From contig RPFO01000161.1 in assembly GCA_009746045.1 (NCBI GenBank), positions 40,785 to 104,784 on the forward strand: a stretch of DNA of 64,000 bases. The letters run 5' to 3'. Under the pieces are notes generated by a model, which ran no database searches, was not told the DNA's origin, and saw only the letters and a program-made list of their open reading frames with translations. Numbering within the stretch: the stretch's first letter is position 1; every line of letters begins with the position of its first letter. Positions 1 through 11,099 of the stretch are shown one piece after another. The position numbers were made by a program, and so were the translations under genes. The stretch comes from Mesostigma viride. Its lineage: Eukaryota; Streptophyta; Mesostigmatophyceae; Mesostigmatales; Mesostigmataceae.

Positions 1-280
1 CCCCTTGACATTCCTCCTTGACCATCATCGAGGGGGCACTTCCATCGCAAGAGTCTGACCAGTGAAACTAATGTCTGCTTGACATGGGCTGTAGTTGGGG
101 GAAAGGGGAGCACTCGTGAAGCCTAGGGGGGCATGCACCTGATTGTCGCGCCTGTTGGCTGCCGCCGCGACCAGCCGCTTCTTCCATTTGTCACTCGCCA
201 GCGCGTCAAGAAACGCCCCGTGTTTCTTCTTCACGCAGTGGTCACATATCTGGGGAGACACAGACGCGCCATCGGGCATG

Positions 281-314
281 TGAGTGTGTGTGTGCGTGTG
301 TGTGTGTGTGTGTG
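281..314. repeat. (GT)n microsatellite
   Basis: A run of alternating G and T with one interruption. It lies in a gene-free stretch (1 to about 3,650) that otherwise contains only minisatellites and no ORF with recognisable protein features. Confidence 0.9.
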
Positions 315-1014
315 CAGGGAAGGTGTCGCACAAGCGGCGGTGAATATAGATGTTATGGCTTTTTTAATTTCTATCCCTTACCAACCAAAACGTCTCGCAG
401 GATAAACTGGGATGTTGCACCCGGGATAACGGTGCAAAGACATGAGAACGTGCATGCGTGCCATGAAAACATGGCGTGTGTGCGTGTGTGTTCATCACTC
501 TATACATCCTTGGTACGTGCGTGTGTGTTTGCTCATCACTCCATCGGTTATCCCTGGTATGCGTTTACCTGGTATGTGTAACACCCCCACCCCCCTCGCA
601 GGTCCGTGTGTTGTCCTAGACTCATGAGCTGCGATGTTGCGAATAGCCGCCTTGAGAAGTCTATGAGGGTTATCCGGACATCCCGGGCACAAAGTGCGGG
701 ACGATGGAGGCGTCCCGAGCAGAGTGTCTATACTTGGGGGTCTATACTTGGGCCAAGCCTAAGGTCTAACCGTGATGCCAAGTCTACAGAACCCGTTCTA
801 TCCCAGCAGGCATAGCGCTTGCCCCTTTCCTGCCCACGAATTCTGGGAAATGCATTATGGGAAATGGTCTTGTTCCAAAGTAGTCATGTCCAGGAGATCA
901 AGTAGAAGTGCCCTTGGTGGATTCAGCCGGCAAGGAATAGGCAGATAAGAATGTCTTATGCCTCGGAGGCACAAACAAAACAATAACACAACCCGTATCA
1001 AGGAGACAACAAGC

Positions 1015-1135
1015 GTATGTTCTCAAATGTGATACAACCCGTATGTTCTCAAATGTAATACATCCCGTATGTTCTCAAACGTAATACATCCCGTATGTTC
1101 TCAAACGTAAACAACTCGTATGTTCTCAAATGGCA
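1015..1135. repeat. 26 bp minisatellite, 5 copies
   Basis: The core GTATGTTCTCAAA recurs at 1,015, 1,041, 1,067, 1,093 and 1,118, a period of 25-26 bp. Copies differ by a few substitutions in the ATACAACCC/ATACATCCC spacer. Confidence 0.9.
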
Positions 1136-1582
1136 CTTCTTCTTCCCCCTCAGCGCACCCGGCGCTTGTTGGTGCTGCCTTCTGGATGAGGCGTAATAGG
1201 GTGATCGAGTGAGAGGGCGGAGTAGTAGGAGGGTGGTAGGGCCATGAGGCAGGTGGTGGGGTAACTAGGCCAGAGGGCAATCAGGCCATAAGGTCACGGG
1301 GTAACTTCTTTTCCAAAGTTCGTTGGAACTAATTTCTTAGAATATTTTGGATGGGCCCACTGTGTGACTGGGAGGTATCTTACCTTGAACACAGCCAGGC
1401 ATGCGTTGGCGCTCTCTTCCGAAAGGTGCCATAGCTGGTCAGTCGGGCGATGGACTGACAGGGGGTTCCACGTACCCCTTTCAACCCCAGCGCGCCGAGG
1501 CACGCGCTGGCGCGGTCTTCAACATGATTGCCCCTTATGCCTATAGCACAGCTATGAGGCAAACGCCGTGTAACAGGGCACT

Positions 1583-1776
1583 GCCCTTACCCTTGACACA
1601 ACCAGGCCATGTCGGCCCTTACCCTTGACACAACCAGGCCATGTCGGCCCTTACCCTTGACACAACCAGGCCATGTCGGCCCTTACCCTTGACACAACCA
1701 GGCCATGTCAGCCCTTACCCTTGACACAACCAGGCCATGTCGGCCCTTACCCTTGAGACAACCAGGCCATGTCGGC
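1583..1776. repeat. 32 bp minisatellite, about 6 copies
   Basis: The core CCCTTGACACAACCAGGCC recurs six times with a 32 bp period. The copies are nearly identical, with only occasional changes such as ACACAACC to AGACAACC in the last copy. No coding frame is supported. Confidence 0.92.
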
Positions 1777-1956
1777 GCTGCCGTCCGAGAGGAGGGATAG
1801 TGCGGTGCAAGGGCGATGGGATGCCAAGACGATTCTCTTGCTCCCGGAGAGGCAACTCTCTTACCCGCATCGCGACAAGGCAGTTGTGGGTGCTGCCTTT
1901 CTGGTAGAAGGGATATTGGGGTCAGCTGGCTGGGGCGTAGAGTAGGGTAAGGAAAA

Positions 1957-2022
1957 GCGTGAACATGCACTGAAGGGATGCCACGGAGTACCCGATGAGG
2001 TACTTTTCTACGCAGTAGAGTA
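1957..2022. repeat. Dispersed repeat, copy 1 (partner at 5,726)
   Basis: About 60 bp beginning GCGTGAACATGCACTGAAGG and ending at TTTTCTACGC is found again at 5,726-5,788 with a handful of substitutions. The family is unidentified. Both copies sit beside other repeats, so it is probably a fragment of a transposable element. Confidence 0.75.
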
Positions 2023-2039
2023 GATAGCAGGGCAGTAGA

Positions 2040-2270
2040 GCGAGCGATGGATCATAACGTGATTCTCTATTTCTTGCATGGTAGATAATGCTCCTAAAGA
2101 TAGAGCGATGGATCATGACATGATTCTCTATTTCTTGCATGGTAGATAATTCTCTTAAAGATAGAGCGAAGGTATATGATTCTCTATAATAGATGGTAGA
2201 TAATTCTCTTAAAGATAGAGCGGTGGTACGATGAGATGATTCTCTTAAAGATACAACTAGACGAGACAAC
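2040..2270. repeat. Imperfect tandem repeat around GATAGAGCG
   Basis: Several degenerate copies of a 60-70 bp unit containing GATTCTCTATTTCTTGCATG and TAATTCTCTTAAAGATAGAG. It is A/T-rich with no coding potential. Confidence 0.75.
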
Positions 2271-2354
2271 TCCCTTACCCTCAGCGCAACCAGGCACGCG
2301 CTGGCGCTGTCTTCCATGATGTGGGGCTTGAGCGCGCACAGGGCTGCCTCCGCC

Positions 2355-2505
2355 GTGCTGATGATGCAGCCAGCATAAGCGAGGGAGCCAGCGTGCGGCC
2401 AGCATAAGCAAGGGAGCCAGAGTGCGGCCAGCATAAGCAAGGGAGCCAGCGTGCGGCCAGTAAGCGAGGGAGCCAGAGTGCGGCCGGTAAGCGAGGGAGT
2501 TGAAT
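2355..2505. repeat. About 29 bp minisatellite, 5 copies
   Basis: The core AAGCGAGGGAGCCAGCGTGC recurs about five times with small changes. It creates open frames on the minus strand that are repeat artefacts. Confidence 0.85.
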
Positions 2506-2741
2506 GTTAACTGACATGAAGGGAATCGAATCATGTAATAGAAAATTAAATAACACGAAACCACGTGACAGTTTGTTGAGTGAGTACATACAATAGCATT
2601 ACAATAATATATACTGTGCCCAGCCGACCTCACTTACTTTAACTGGGAAGAAAAATGAGACTTGATTAGCTTGAATGCATGATAATTGCCTTCATTGCGC
2701 ATGATAGCCGCACAGCGCGCTGTGATGTTTACCTTGAAATG

Positions 2742-2921
2742 CTGGCTCACAGCGCTGTTCGCGTGGTGGACAAATCATTGATAAAGCTAAGGGTAACCGT
2801 ACTGGCTCACAGCGCTATTCCCGTGGTGGACAAATCATTGATGAAGCTAAGGGTAACTGTACTGGCTCACAGCGCTATTCACGTGGTGGACAAATCATTG
2901 ATAAAGCTAAGGGTAACCGTA
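2742..2921. repeat. 60 bp tandem repeat, 3 copies
   Basis: The unit starts CTGGCTCACAGCGCT at 2,742, 2,802 and 2,862, so the period is exactly 60 bp. Because 60 is divisible by three, the array gives a repeated reading frame. There is no other sign of a gene around it. Confidence 0.92.
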
Positions 2922-3706
2922 CTTCGGATGAACGGCGATCACACACATACCCGTCATGTGATCCCTGGCCAACGCCATTGTGGCAGCAATTCACACCGGC
3001 AAGTAATTCATGGCAGCAACTCACGGCAGCAATTTATGGCAGCACTTCATGGCGGTAAGCAGTGGCATACTGTGATTACAAGTATTGTGATTAAAAAAAC
3101 AGGATATTACAATTATTCTTGTCTTGGACCCAGGGCCACTTAAAACTCCTCCTGTCCCTCCCCCTCCCTTTCGGGGCTTTTCCCCCCCAACCCATCGGCC
3201 CGCCACTGGTGCGACACGACATCTTCCTATCGCTTCATGCCGGACGGACCCTCCAACCCAAGAGGCAAATACCTCTTGTCCTACTCCTCGCCACATTCCT
3301 AGCCCCAGGGTCCCCCTCACGTGGCCAAAAAACTAGGGCATCATCCAAATTCGAGAACGCAGAGACTCCCATCAACGAGCTTGGACTTGGAAAATTTGGA
3401 GACGACCCAGCATCTTACACATGATTCGATAAAGAGAATACCTCGTACTGATAGGAGGCATTACAAGTAAGTAACGTTGAAAACCAGAAGTTATTAATCT
3501 CGAGCGTGGAGATTGAAAAGGCAGGTGAACGATTGACCGGATGATTTCATAGCCCCGCGTTCAGCAGTGGATAGATTGGGCATCCACGCGCATCCACGTG
3601 TAGCATCCAAGTGCTGTGGTAGCCATAAACGGGTACTAAAAATCTTTCGCCCTAGGCACTGTGCATTCTGACAAGCTGTGCTGCACACATACCGTCAATT
3701 ACCCAG

Positions 3707-4186
3707 CTATCTATCGAGGTTACATAAAACTGAGACAACTGACCGCGGTGGCCCACTGCAAGCGCGCCTCGCGAATGCTTCCATGGCCTCGGTGTCTTCC
3801 ACCTGGACATCCACACATGCACACAAAACCACGGCGTGCGAGTGCATCCCGTGCAGTAATGGATGCGCTCTGAAAATGACCATGTCACACTCACTACGAG
3901 CAAACGCGGCTCGTAAAACGGCAGGGCCAAGCTCAAAAAAAGGATCCCGTTGCGAATTGGAGCCGCGGCAATCTGCAAAACGGCTTACTACATGCGATGT
4001 GTAAGTTTTTTCCGTCCACAAATCTGACGGGTTGGACAGGTAAAAAGCCAAAGACCAAATAATGGGTCCCGAACCTACCCTGCATTGAATATCGACTTGA
4101 ATTGCCCGCAGAATGAGGGATTCAAACTGTGCAGCATCGGGATGGCTCTTTGAGCCGAGAATTTTCTGTATGGCATCTAAAGGCAT
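3707..4186 (-). CDS. Possible minus-strand gene fragment, function unknown
   Basis: On the minus strand an ATG at 4,186 opens a peptide starting MPLDAIQKILGSKSHPDAAQ. It runs about 36 codons to a plausible donor (TGCAGG followed by GTAGGT near 4,078). A second coding-looking block begins after TTTTGCAG near 3,968, but in a different frame from the first, which would fit splicing. I do not recognise the protein and see no diagnostic motif. The start reads like a genuine amphipathic helix rather than random translation. It could equally be the remnant of a transposable element, since the region is surrounded by repeats. The rest of the 3' side could not be reconstructed. Confidence 0.25.
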   Translation of the reverse strand: MPLDAIQKILGSKSHPDAAQFESLILRAIQVDIQCRVGSGPIIWSLAFYLSNPSDLWTEKTYTSHVVSRFADCRGSNSQRDPFFELGPAVLRAAFARSECDMVIFRAHPLLHGMHSHAVVLCACVDVQVEDTEAMEAFARRACSGPPRSVVSVLCNLDR

Positions 4187-5725
4187 GACGGTAAAAGCCT
4201 GTTAAAACATATCGTGCACTTCCACTATGTGGAAACGTAGGACAACTGCGTTTCACGCTGCTTGACGCCATTCCAGACCTAAGGATCTATATAACGCAGG
4301 AACTTTCGTGATGACACGTGTCCGTCCTTCGTTCGTGCGCGAGGCCACAGCCCACAGGTGCCAGCAACTCGTGGGTGCCTAACTGCACCTGCGACGTTGT
4401 CGGGGTCGCGCGGCATGGGCGCATGGTGGAAACGTACACTGCGATTTGCGAACTTCGGGAAAGAAATTCTATCCAGCTTTCTTAAGTAAGGAAAAGCTGT
4501 GTAGAGTGAAGTTTGGCCAATGCGGAAGCTTGCGTTCGGACATGGGATCCATTTTGGGGGGGCGATTGAAAAGAGGGCTCGGGTTGTCTCACATGCCAAA
4601 TCACTACTGGACATCCGCATTTCCAGCGTTTCTAGAGATTTCGGCAACATTTGATAGTGCCTTTCTCCCTCGATTGGGCTTTTGTTCTGCTGCTTTTCGA
4701 AACTATGTCATGTATCTCGTGCAACTACCGTGTCGCCCTAAGCCTTTAAGCTGCCATGTAATGGGTCAACCATGGCATGGTCCGTACTAGGTCATGCCTT
4801 GTTGGCGCACAGCGGCCACCATCGTGATACTGAATCCTGAAAATATTGCAACCCGATAACGTGACTTTGTGAGAGCCGACACTGGAAGGTGGTCATTTCT
4901 GCGGGAGGAAATTGGTTTGGTTGTTCGGGGCAACGGCTGATTTCTGCGTACCGCAGACATGATTACGCCCCGTTTGCAAATTTGCAGCCATCATGGTGTT
5001 TTGTCAAGAAGGTTTCTTTCTCGTTGATAGATTTTGTGAACCGGCCACCCACCGCCGCGGCAATTTCACTACAGTAGAATGACCTCCCCTGTATCTACCT
5101 TTCTCAGCCCACAATTTAGGGTATCCTTGCCGTTGCATGAATCGGTTTTCCATTCTTAAAGTGCTGAGTACCATAGACACTAGTGCACCGATGATCTGCG
5201 CAGTCGTTTAAGTTTTCTACTCGGAACCTGACCATACCTTGTCTCACTAGCCTGCCATGTGCTAGCCGCGATACCAACTCATTCAGGTCAGTGGAATGAG
5301 ATGCAGATGTTTTAAAGTGGTTGATAACATGGTGCAAGACAACACTATATGAAGTGAGACAACTGTGATCAAATGAAAGATCTGGTCATAACTATTCCTG
5401 GACGCGTATGGTCTCATCCGTGAAGTAAACTACTGCAAATCAGAATTATTGTGTGGCCTCATTTGCTGACTCTGGTGGCGCTTACTCTAACATGACTGTC
5501 TTCTTTCCCTTGTGGCACACTGCCTCCACCTCGACTTTTAGTACTTTACTTGCGATGACCTTCGATCTCCTCCTACACACCAAATGCTCCCGTAGTCCAT
5601 CCAGCACAATTTCCGAATTACTGGCGCAACTCTCCCGTAAAGGGTTTTTTCACGTTTGGCTGTAGCTTGGGATGCCTTTGGATCAGGAGACCCATATAGC
5701 CGTGGAATCATGATTAAGTAAGTAA
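4187..5725. other. Gene-free stretch
   Basis: Short open frames occur on both strands, for example 4,279-4,650 and 5,116-5,337 on the minus strand. None has a recognisable motif, a conserved exon border or repeat identity that I can name. I see no RNA gene. Confidence 0.4.
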
Positions 5726-5788
5726 GTGCGTGAACATGCACTGAAGGCATACCACATAGTAGCCGATGAGGTACTTTTCTACGCGGAT
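5726..5788. repeat. Dispersed repeat, copy 2 (partner at 1,957)
   Basis: Same roughly 60 bp sequence as 1,957-2,022 in the same orientation, from GCGTGAACATGCACTGAAGG to TTTTCTACGC. A sentence-like unit around GGATCAGGAGACCCAT just before it (5,679) recurs near 10,047 and 10,346. This indicates a small family of interspersed fragments. Confidence 0.75.
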
Positions 5789-5887
5789 ATAATTCACCCG
5801 CGAAGGCAAGTGGCGCGCGACTCACTCGCCCAGGTTTGGAGTCGCAGATAGCAACTCCGCGTCATCCGGACTATCCAAGACAACTGC

Positions 5888-7870
5888 ATTAATTAATTAT
5901 TAAATAGACACGTGACTGCGTCACGCGAGCATAAGTCCTCAGTGGGAGGGGAAAGATGGAATGGATGATGTTCAGGATGATTTCCATCACCATTCATATT
6001 CATCATCCTGAACGACTCGAACACGCCGACAAGATAACGGCAGGCTCGAGCTACCATGGTCCGGATTCTCCCGATTTCTGGCCTGCGCTGGTTGTCTCCT
6101 TGATGTACAAGCTATCTAGGTCCTAATTACAGGGTTGTGGGCACCACGGCCCGAATCGCTAGGAATGTCATATACGCGGTCACACGCGGAGCCCCCACAG
6201 ACTTGGGGGTGGTTTCATCACTACTTGCCATCTATCCTTGGGTACCATCTGCCTCCATATTACAGACAAACCAGGAGGCTGCCCGGGTGTGAGCCCGTAC
6301 GTCACGTCTAGTGTAGCACATGTCCATGCCGAGTCTATCACGAAAAGTCGATCCACGGGTGGCGGCCCTGCCGCGCGCGGCCTGGGGCACGCCAGGTGAG
6401 GACAAATCGCCCAGGCTGGGCGGGCTTGGTGCCAGCTAGTCTATCTGATGTGTCTACCTGATCGATCTGGGCGGGCCAGGTGCCCGGCTAGGCCCAGGCG
6501 CCTGTACCTAATAATATGTGGGAAACATAGGGCAAGTCAGCGTACAAATCCTCATTACTAATTATGTGCAAACCAAAGGGGGTGTTAAGGGCCTTGCGCA
6601 GCATCTTGGTGACGTTCCCGTCGAGTCGTAATTGCTCCAGCTAGGACTGCGTCAGTGTCCAGGTCTCGGCGCCGTAGGTCAGGATCGTCAGAATGACGAC
6701 CTTGAAGAGGTCATGCGCTTGACGATCCGGGGTAGGGCGGGGTTGCTCCACCAGCGGCGGTGGTCATGGAGGTGCGCCCACGCCATGCCGATCCGTGTCG
6801 TCATGTCGTCCTCGCAGTCGGGAAGCCAACTGCCGAGCAGCTGGAAGCGGCCTGAAGTAGGGTAGTTGACCTCGGTGTCGTCTAAGAGGCGGAGTGTGGG
6901 TGGGGGCCCTGCCATGCCGAGGGCCAGGGCCTCCGTTTTGGGGCTGATTTCTACACCAACCGCCCAAGCCTCAAGCGCCAGGCAGTCCAGCCAAAGTTGG
7001 GCAGACTCCGGCTTCTCGATGAGCGTGATGTCGACATGTCGTCGACATAAATGAGGTCAGCTAGTAAATTCTGCTTGTTAGTCGGCCCCCCGTCCCCAAG
7101 CTCATTCGTGATCGCTAGGCCAGGGGCACAGCCTGCAATGCTAGCAAAGCGAGCACATGCCTGGCGCATAACATCATCCACTACAATAATAAACAGGTAC
7201 GGCGACAGGACGTACGCAACCCTGCCAGACACCGGTCTGCAGTGGGCATGCATGGCGGGGTAAAGCCGTGTTGAGTGCGCACCGAAGTGGTCGACCCCTC
7301 ATACAGCGTGCGGATGACGGTAATCAGGGGAGTGGCCCGGACGTGAGCGCGAGCATGTACAGCCCATAGAGCATCCCAGAGGACAGAATCAAAAGCCTTG
7401 ATGAAGTCGACGAAGATGATCAGGATGGCGGGAAACTCACCAGGTTGCAGGAGAGCAATTTTCTCGAAGAGGCGTCACGCGACGAAGATGGCCATGACGG
7501 TGTTGCGCCCAGGACGAGAGCCCATTTGACTTTCCCCTAGGTGACGGTCGAGAGCAGATCGAAGGCGGTTGAGGATCATGCGCATGAACAACTTGAGTGC
7601 GGCGCTCTGGATGCAGACTCATTGGTACGTAGTTGGCGGGGTCGTCAGGGGAACCGTTGTTTTTGTACAGCATAATACGGTAGCTGTGCTGCCACTCAGG
7701 AATCGGCCGGGCGGCCGGCGCGTCAGCAAGCAGGATCCGGTTGCAGACGTCAAGCAGGAACCCCGTGAGCGCCGTCAGCTTAATCACGTACCGGGGCGGG
7801 GAGCTGGTCAGGTCCAACGGCGGCGTAGAAGCGGAGTTGCTTGGCGGCGGTGCTCAGCTCGAGCTCGGTG
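5888..7870 (-). mobile_element. LINE (non-LTR retrotransposon) 3' fragment A
   Basis: Minus-strand copy of the element present on the plus strand at 48,310-51,131. It begins at the 3' tail (TTAATTAATTATTAAA, then the GTGACTGCGTCAC hairpin) and continues back through the C-terminal region and reverse transcriptase. It stops abruptly inside the region just upstream of the RT fingers (equivalent to 49,350 in the plus copy). The RT frame is broken: the catalytic YADD box reads YVDD and is followed by a frameshift near 7,040. Other indels interrupt the frame, so the copy is dead. At the codon equivalent to 50,212 this copy has GAG where the plus copy has TAG. Confidence 0.88.
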
Positions 7871-8370
7871 AAAAGAAAAGAAAGGAAAAAGAAAAGGAAC
7901 TGTAGTAAACGGTAATAGTACGAACAATAATAAATAAAGACAAAGTAAAGATTAATGATAATGTTTTAAAAAATGGAATAAAGGAAGGTCATTGCTGCAA
8001 TGTGGTGAGGCACTGGCGATGTTGGAGTCTGGGTCAGGAGTTCGATTTTTCAGCGCCCATGGTGCCCGGCCCGGCCCGGCGGGGGTCTCCTATCCAACAG
8101 GGTCTAAAGCCTCATTGCCCAGCTCACTCCTATGAAATTAAATTAAAGAGTGAAGGTGAAAATTAATGGGTAGGCAGTGAAAAAATAGACAGGATGAACA
8201 GACATAACAGTGAGAGTAATAAAGAGGAGGTAAGGCACAAAGAGTTCTAAGTGGTAATTAAGGAGAGAAAAAAAGGAAAACCGCTTATCCTCCATAGAGC
8301 TGAAGGTAGTAAGCATGCAGGACTGGTGGGGTTGTCGCCAGTTAGATTGTCCCGTGAATGAGGAACTAGG
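7871..8370. other. A/T-rich spacer, no gene
   Basis: Starts exactly where LINE fragment A stops. It is dominated by A-rich plus-strand sequence (AAAAGAAAAGAAAGGAAAAA type). It contains a short tRNA B-box-like sequence (GGAGTTCGATTTTTC, near 8,037), but no tRNA can be folded around it. Confidence 0.5.
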
Positions 8371-8399
8371 CAGTGCCCACGCAATATTCTACCGCTCAC

Positions 8400-10077
8400 C
8401 TTCGAGGTCCAGTATGCTGGCTAAACAGCTTGCTCCTGAGCTCGATCGTCCTCAAAAGAGGTTGCTGTCTCCCCTGGCTGCTGGGTGAAGCGCCACAGCA
8501 CCACTCTGCATTGGCGGCGGGTGCAGTCGTTGTCCTCGCATGCTTCTGCAGTCAGCGGTCAGGTGGGCTTCCATCGATCTCGGCAGCTTCGTGGCGATGA
8601 CGTCCGTGGTCGAGGTGGTCGCTGACTGCAGTAGGTCCGCGTAGGAGTGCGGCGAGAGGCTACCAATGATCTGCCTGCATGCCGGATGTGCTGGGCAGCG
8701 ATTGGGGCCACTTGATCTCCGGGACCTGCACCGCGAGGGCCTCGGCCGGCCCTTGGGCGGGGATGGCTTCGAGCTAAGAGCTTCTTGAAGAGCAGGCGGC
8801 ACTTACCCACCTGGACTTTTCCACCAACCGCTATAATGACCTTTAAATATTTACAGCGACCCCACCTGGTAGAGTGGCTTGTCGACGAAGAAGGTGATGA
8901 AGCCGGCCGAGTCGACTACAATACGGTCCATAGGAGACGCGAAATGAGTGAGAATGTTACCCGAGCTGTACCGAGGATTCGCACCGTTGATTCAACAATT
9001 GTTGGTTCGTTTTGCGCCATTTGGCGAGCATCGACTGGAGCCTGAACCTAGCGGGGGGAATCATGCGGGGGAATCTTGCGGGAGAATCTTGCGGGGAAAA
9101 ATTCCGAACGTGACTTTAGAGAAGTCCTACTCCATTTTGATTGGTTACACGGTACTACATTTTCGTCACGGAAATTTTCTCTAGTTGCGTTTGTGGATCG
9201 TGCGTTCCGCTGAAATCTTCGTGTTCAGTGACCAGATCACAATTTGATCCGGGCGCAAAATGATTGGCTGTACGGTACGAACCAAAAACGAAATTTTAGT
9301 ATCTAAGTTCTGCAGCGCTTGCTGAATTTGCCCTGGAAGCCCGGGGGCACTTTCCCCGCTGAAAAAGGTGTCCGCGGAAGCGTATTGTAGTGATGTCGCG
9401 AGCGAGTAGGGCGGCATGTGCATCAGAAGCCTGCGCCGAGGTCTGCCGCGCCGTGCATGATCGAGCTGGCGTTGGAGCTAGCTTGTGGGCGATCCTTGGT
9501 TTCCGCAAGGGAGACCCGGGCCTCCACCGTGTTCAGTGAGAGTCGTGGTCAGCGATGTCAGCTTCTTGGCAAGCGGCCATGCAGGTCACGTGCGGCCTTC
9601 AGCACTGCGAGATGTCATCCTTGCAGAGGGAGTGAGCCAGCATCTGTGGCTGCAGGCGCGGGGGCTGGGTTGCGGAGCACAGCAATGAGGGCGGGGTCAT
9701 TGAGCTGAAAGAAGCTGGTCATGCAGGATAGTCAGGCACTGTTGCATCTCCGACAAATTGAAGAGCCACTCCAAGCAACTGCTCTAGCTCGTCTTCATAG
9801 TCGAAATCATCCCCCGTGAGCGTAACACTAGTTGTCTCACTTGATGTAACAATCTTGCGTACCTGTGCTAGGTACTTGATGACCTGGGCACATGCAAACA
9901 TTCATTGCCGGGGTATTCAAGCGACTCCGTTTGCGTTCGTGCATGGCAATTAAGGCTTCTTGGGCTCGGGCGAGGCGCTTGGCGAGTGGATCGCGGTGGG
10001 AGCCAGAAAGCTTCAAGCTCCGTAGCATGGGATTCCTTCGGATCGATCAGGAGACCCATGCATGTATTAATTAACAC
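8400..10077 (-). pseudogene. Degenerate coding-like region, possibly LINE ORF1 debris
   Basis: On the minus strand, successive open stretches have protein-like composition. One near 9,970 starts DPLAKRLARAQEALIAMHER. An acidic stretch near 9,790 reads TLTGDDFDYEDELEQLLG. Others include a proline-rich stretch near 9,640 and a basic stretch near 8,760 (RLLFKKLLARSH). They lie in different frames with no clear splice sites between them. The block sits upstream, in minus-strand order, of LINE fragment A. It could be the decayed first ORF of that element or an unrelated broken gene. No family is recognised. Confidence 0.3.
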
Positions 10078-10125
10078 GTAACAGCGTACGTTACGTGAGC
10101 ATAGTACGTTGGCTGATCTCGATAG
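10066..10125 (-). mobile_element. LINE 3'-tail fragment
   Basis: GTATTAATTAACACGTAACA followed by a decayed version of the CACGTGAC-TGC-GTCACGTG hairpin and GAGCATAG. This matches the terminal 50 bp of the LINE family at 5,888 and 45,262. Confidence 0.6.
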
Positions 10126-11029
10126 TACCGGCTACGCCCCCTTCCAAAGAAGGTTCCAGCCGTGTTCAGCCCGTCTCACGTGTCGAGACTGAACAAGTCT
10201 CGAGTGGACACGTACACGTGTAGTACTCCTACACACACAGATCTCGAATGATTTATCTAGTGCAAAATCCGAATGGCTTGCATCACTCCCCGGAAAGGAG
10301 AACTTTTGCAGTTGGACTGTAGGTGTCAGCTGGCGATGCCTTAGGATCAGGAGACGTCCGTCCTATAGTCAGCAAAAGTTGGTGCGAGAGGTCCCCAGTT
10401 CGATTCCAGCCTGGATTCATTTGCAGATCGCGTTTCCCGCCGACCGGCACTGAACGCAAATGGTTTTCACCTTTGCGGCGTGCCAAATCAGAATAGTACG
10501 TTGTCTCACTTAATAAGTCCTCAGGACAGTCGAGTGGGCCGGATGGGATGCATGGGATGGAGGAAACCCATACAGCCGCGGAATCATGCCAGAGGTCGAT
10601 CAGGACTAGTTCGGATCCGTGTTGGAGCCACTTGAACTTTCGCATAGTCCATGTCCCCGGGTGCTCCGCAGAAGTTTACTATATAATTGTTGCTTGCCTC
10701 GGCAATACACTGTATATAAGAGCACAGCTGGGCCTGCGAGTTATTCAACAGTTCAGGCAGTGAAGAACCCCACCTACTACTTAGGGACGCCTGCATATCA
10801 TCCGGATTCTTTCATGTTTCTCGACTACGCTGGTTGTCTCTTTGACATGAAGTAAGACGACTGTTTTACAAGCGAGACAAATTGCCATTTGTCATGGCAT
10901 TTTCTTGGTGCCCGACAACTACCGATGAGACAACCTGCCCGGATAACAACTATCGCTAGTACCGTGGGACCTCACTTGGAGCTGATTTAACCTCCACTTC
11001 CAGGGAAAAGCGCTAACTGCAAATGCTTG

Positions 11030-11090
11030 TGAGCATTTGTGCTCCCCAACGGGAGCACGAGTCTAATTAATTAATTAATTAATTGTGAGC
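11030..11090 (+). mobile_element. 3' end of a SINE-like element with hairpin and (TTAA)n tail
   Basis: GTGCTCCCCAACGGGAGCAC is a perfect hairpin (8 bp stem, CAAC loop), followed by GAGTC and (TAAT)n. The same hairpin-plus-tail end is found at 47,395, 48,060 and 62,060. Only the 3' end of the element is recognisable here. Confidence 0.65.
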
Positions 11091-11099
11091 ATGTGAAAA

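Noticed and set aside
1583-1776. CRISPR array
   Set aside because: The 32 bp units follow each other without unique spacers and the DNA is eukaryotic; it is a minisatellite.
10390-10420. tRNA gene
   Set aside because: Only a B-box-like GTTCGATTCC is present; acceptor stem, D arm and anticodon arm cannot be formed.
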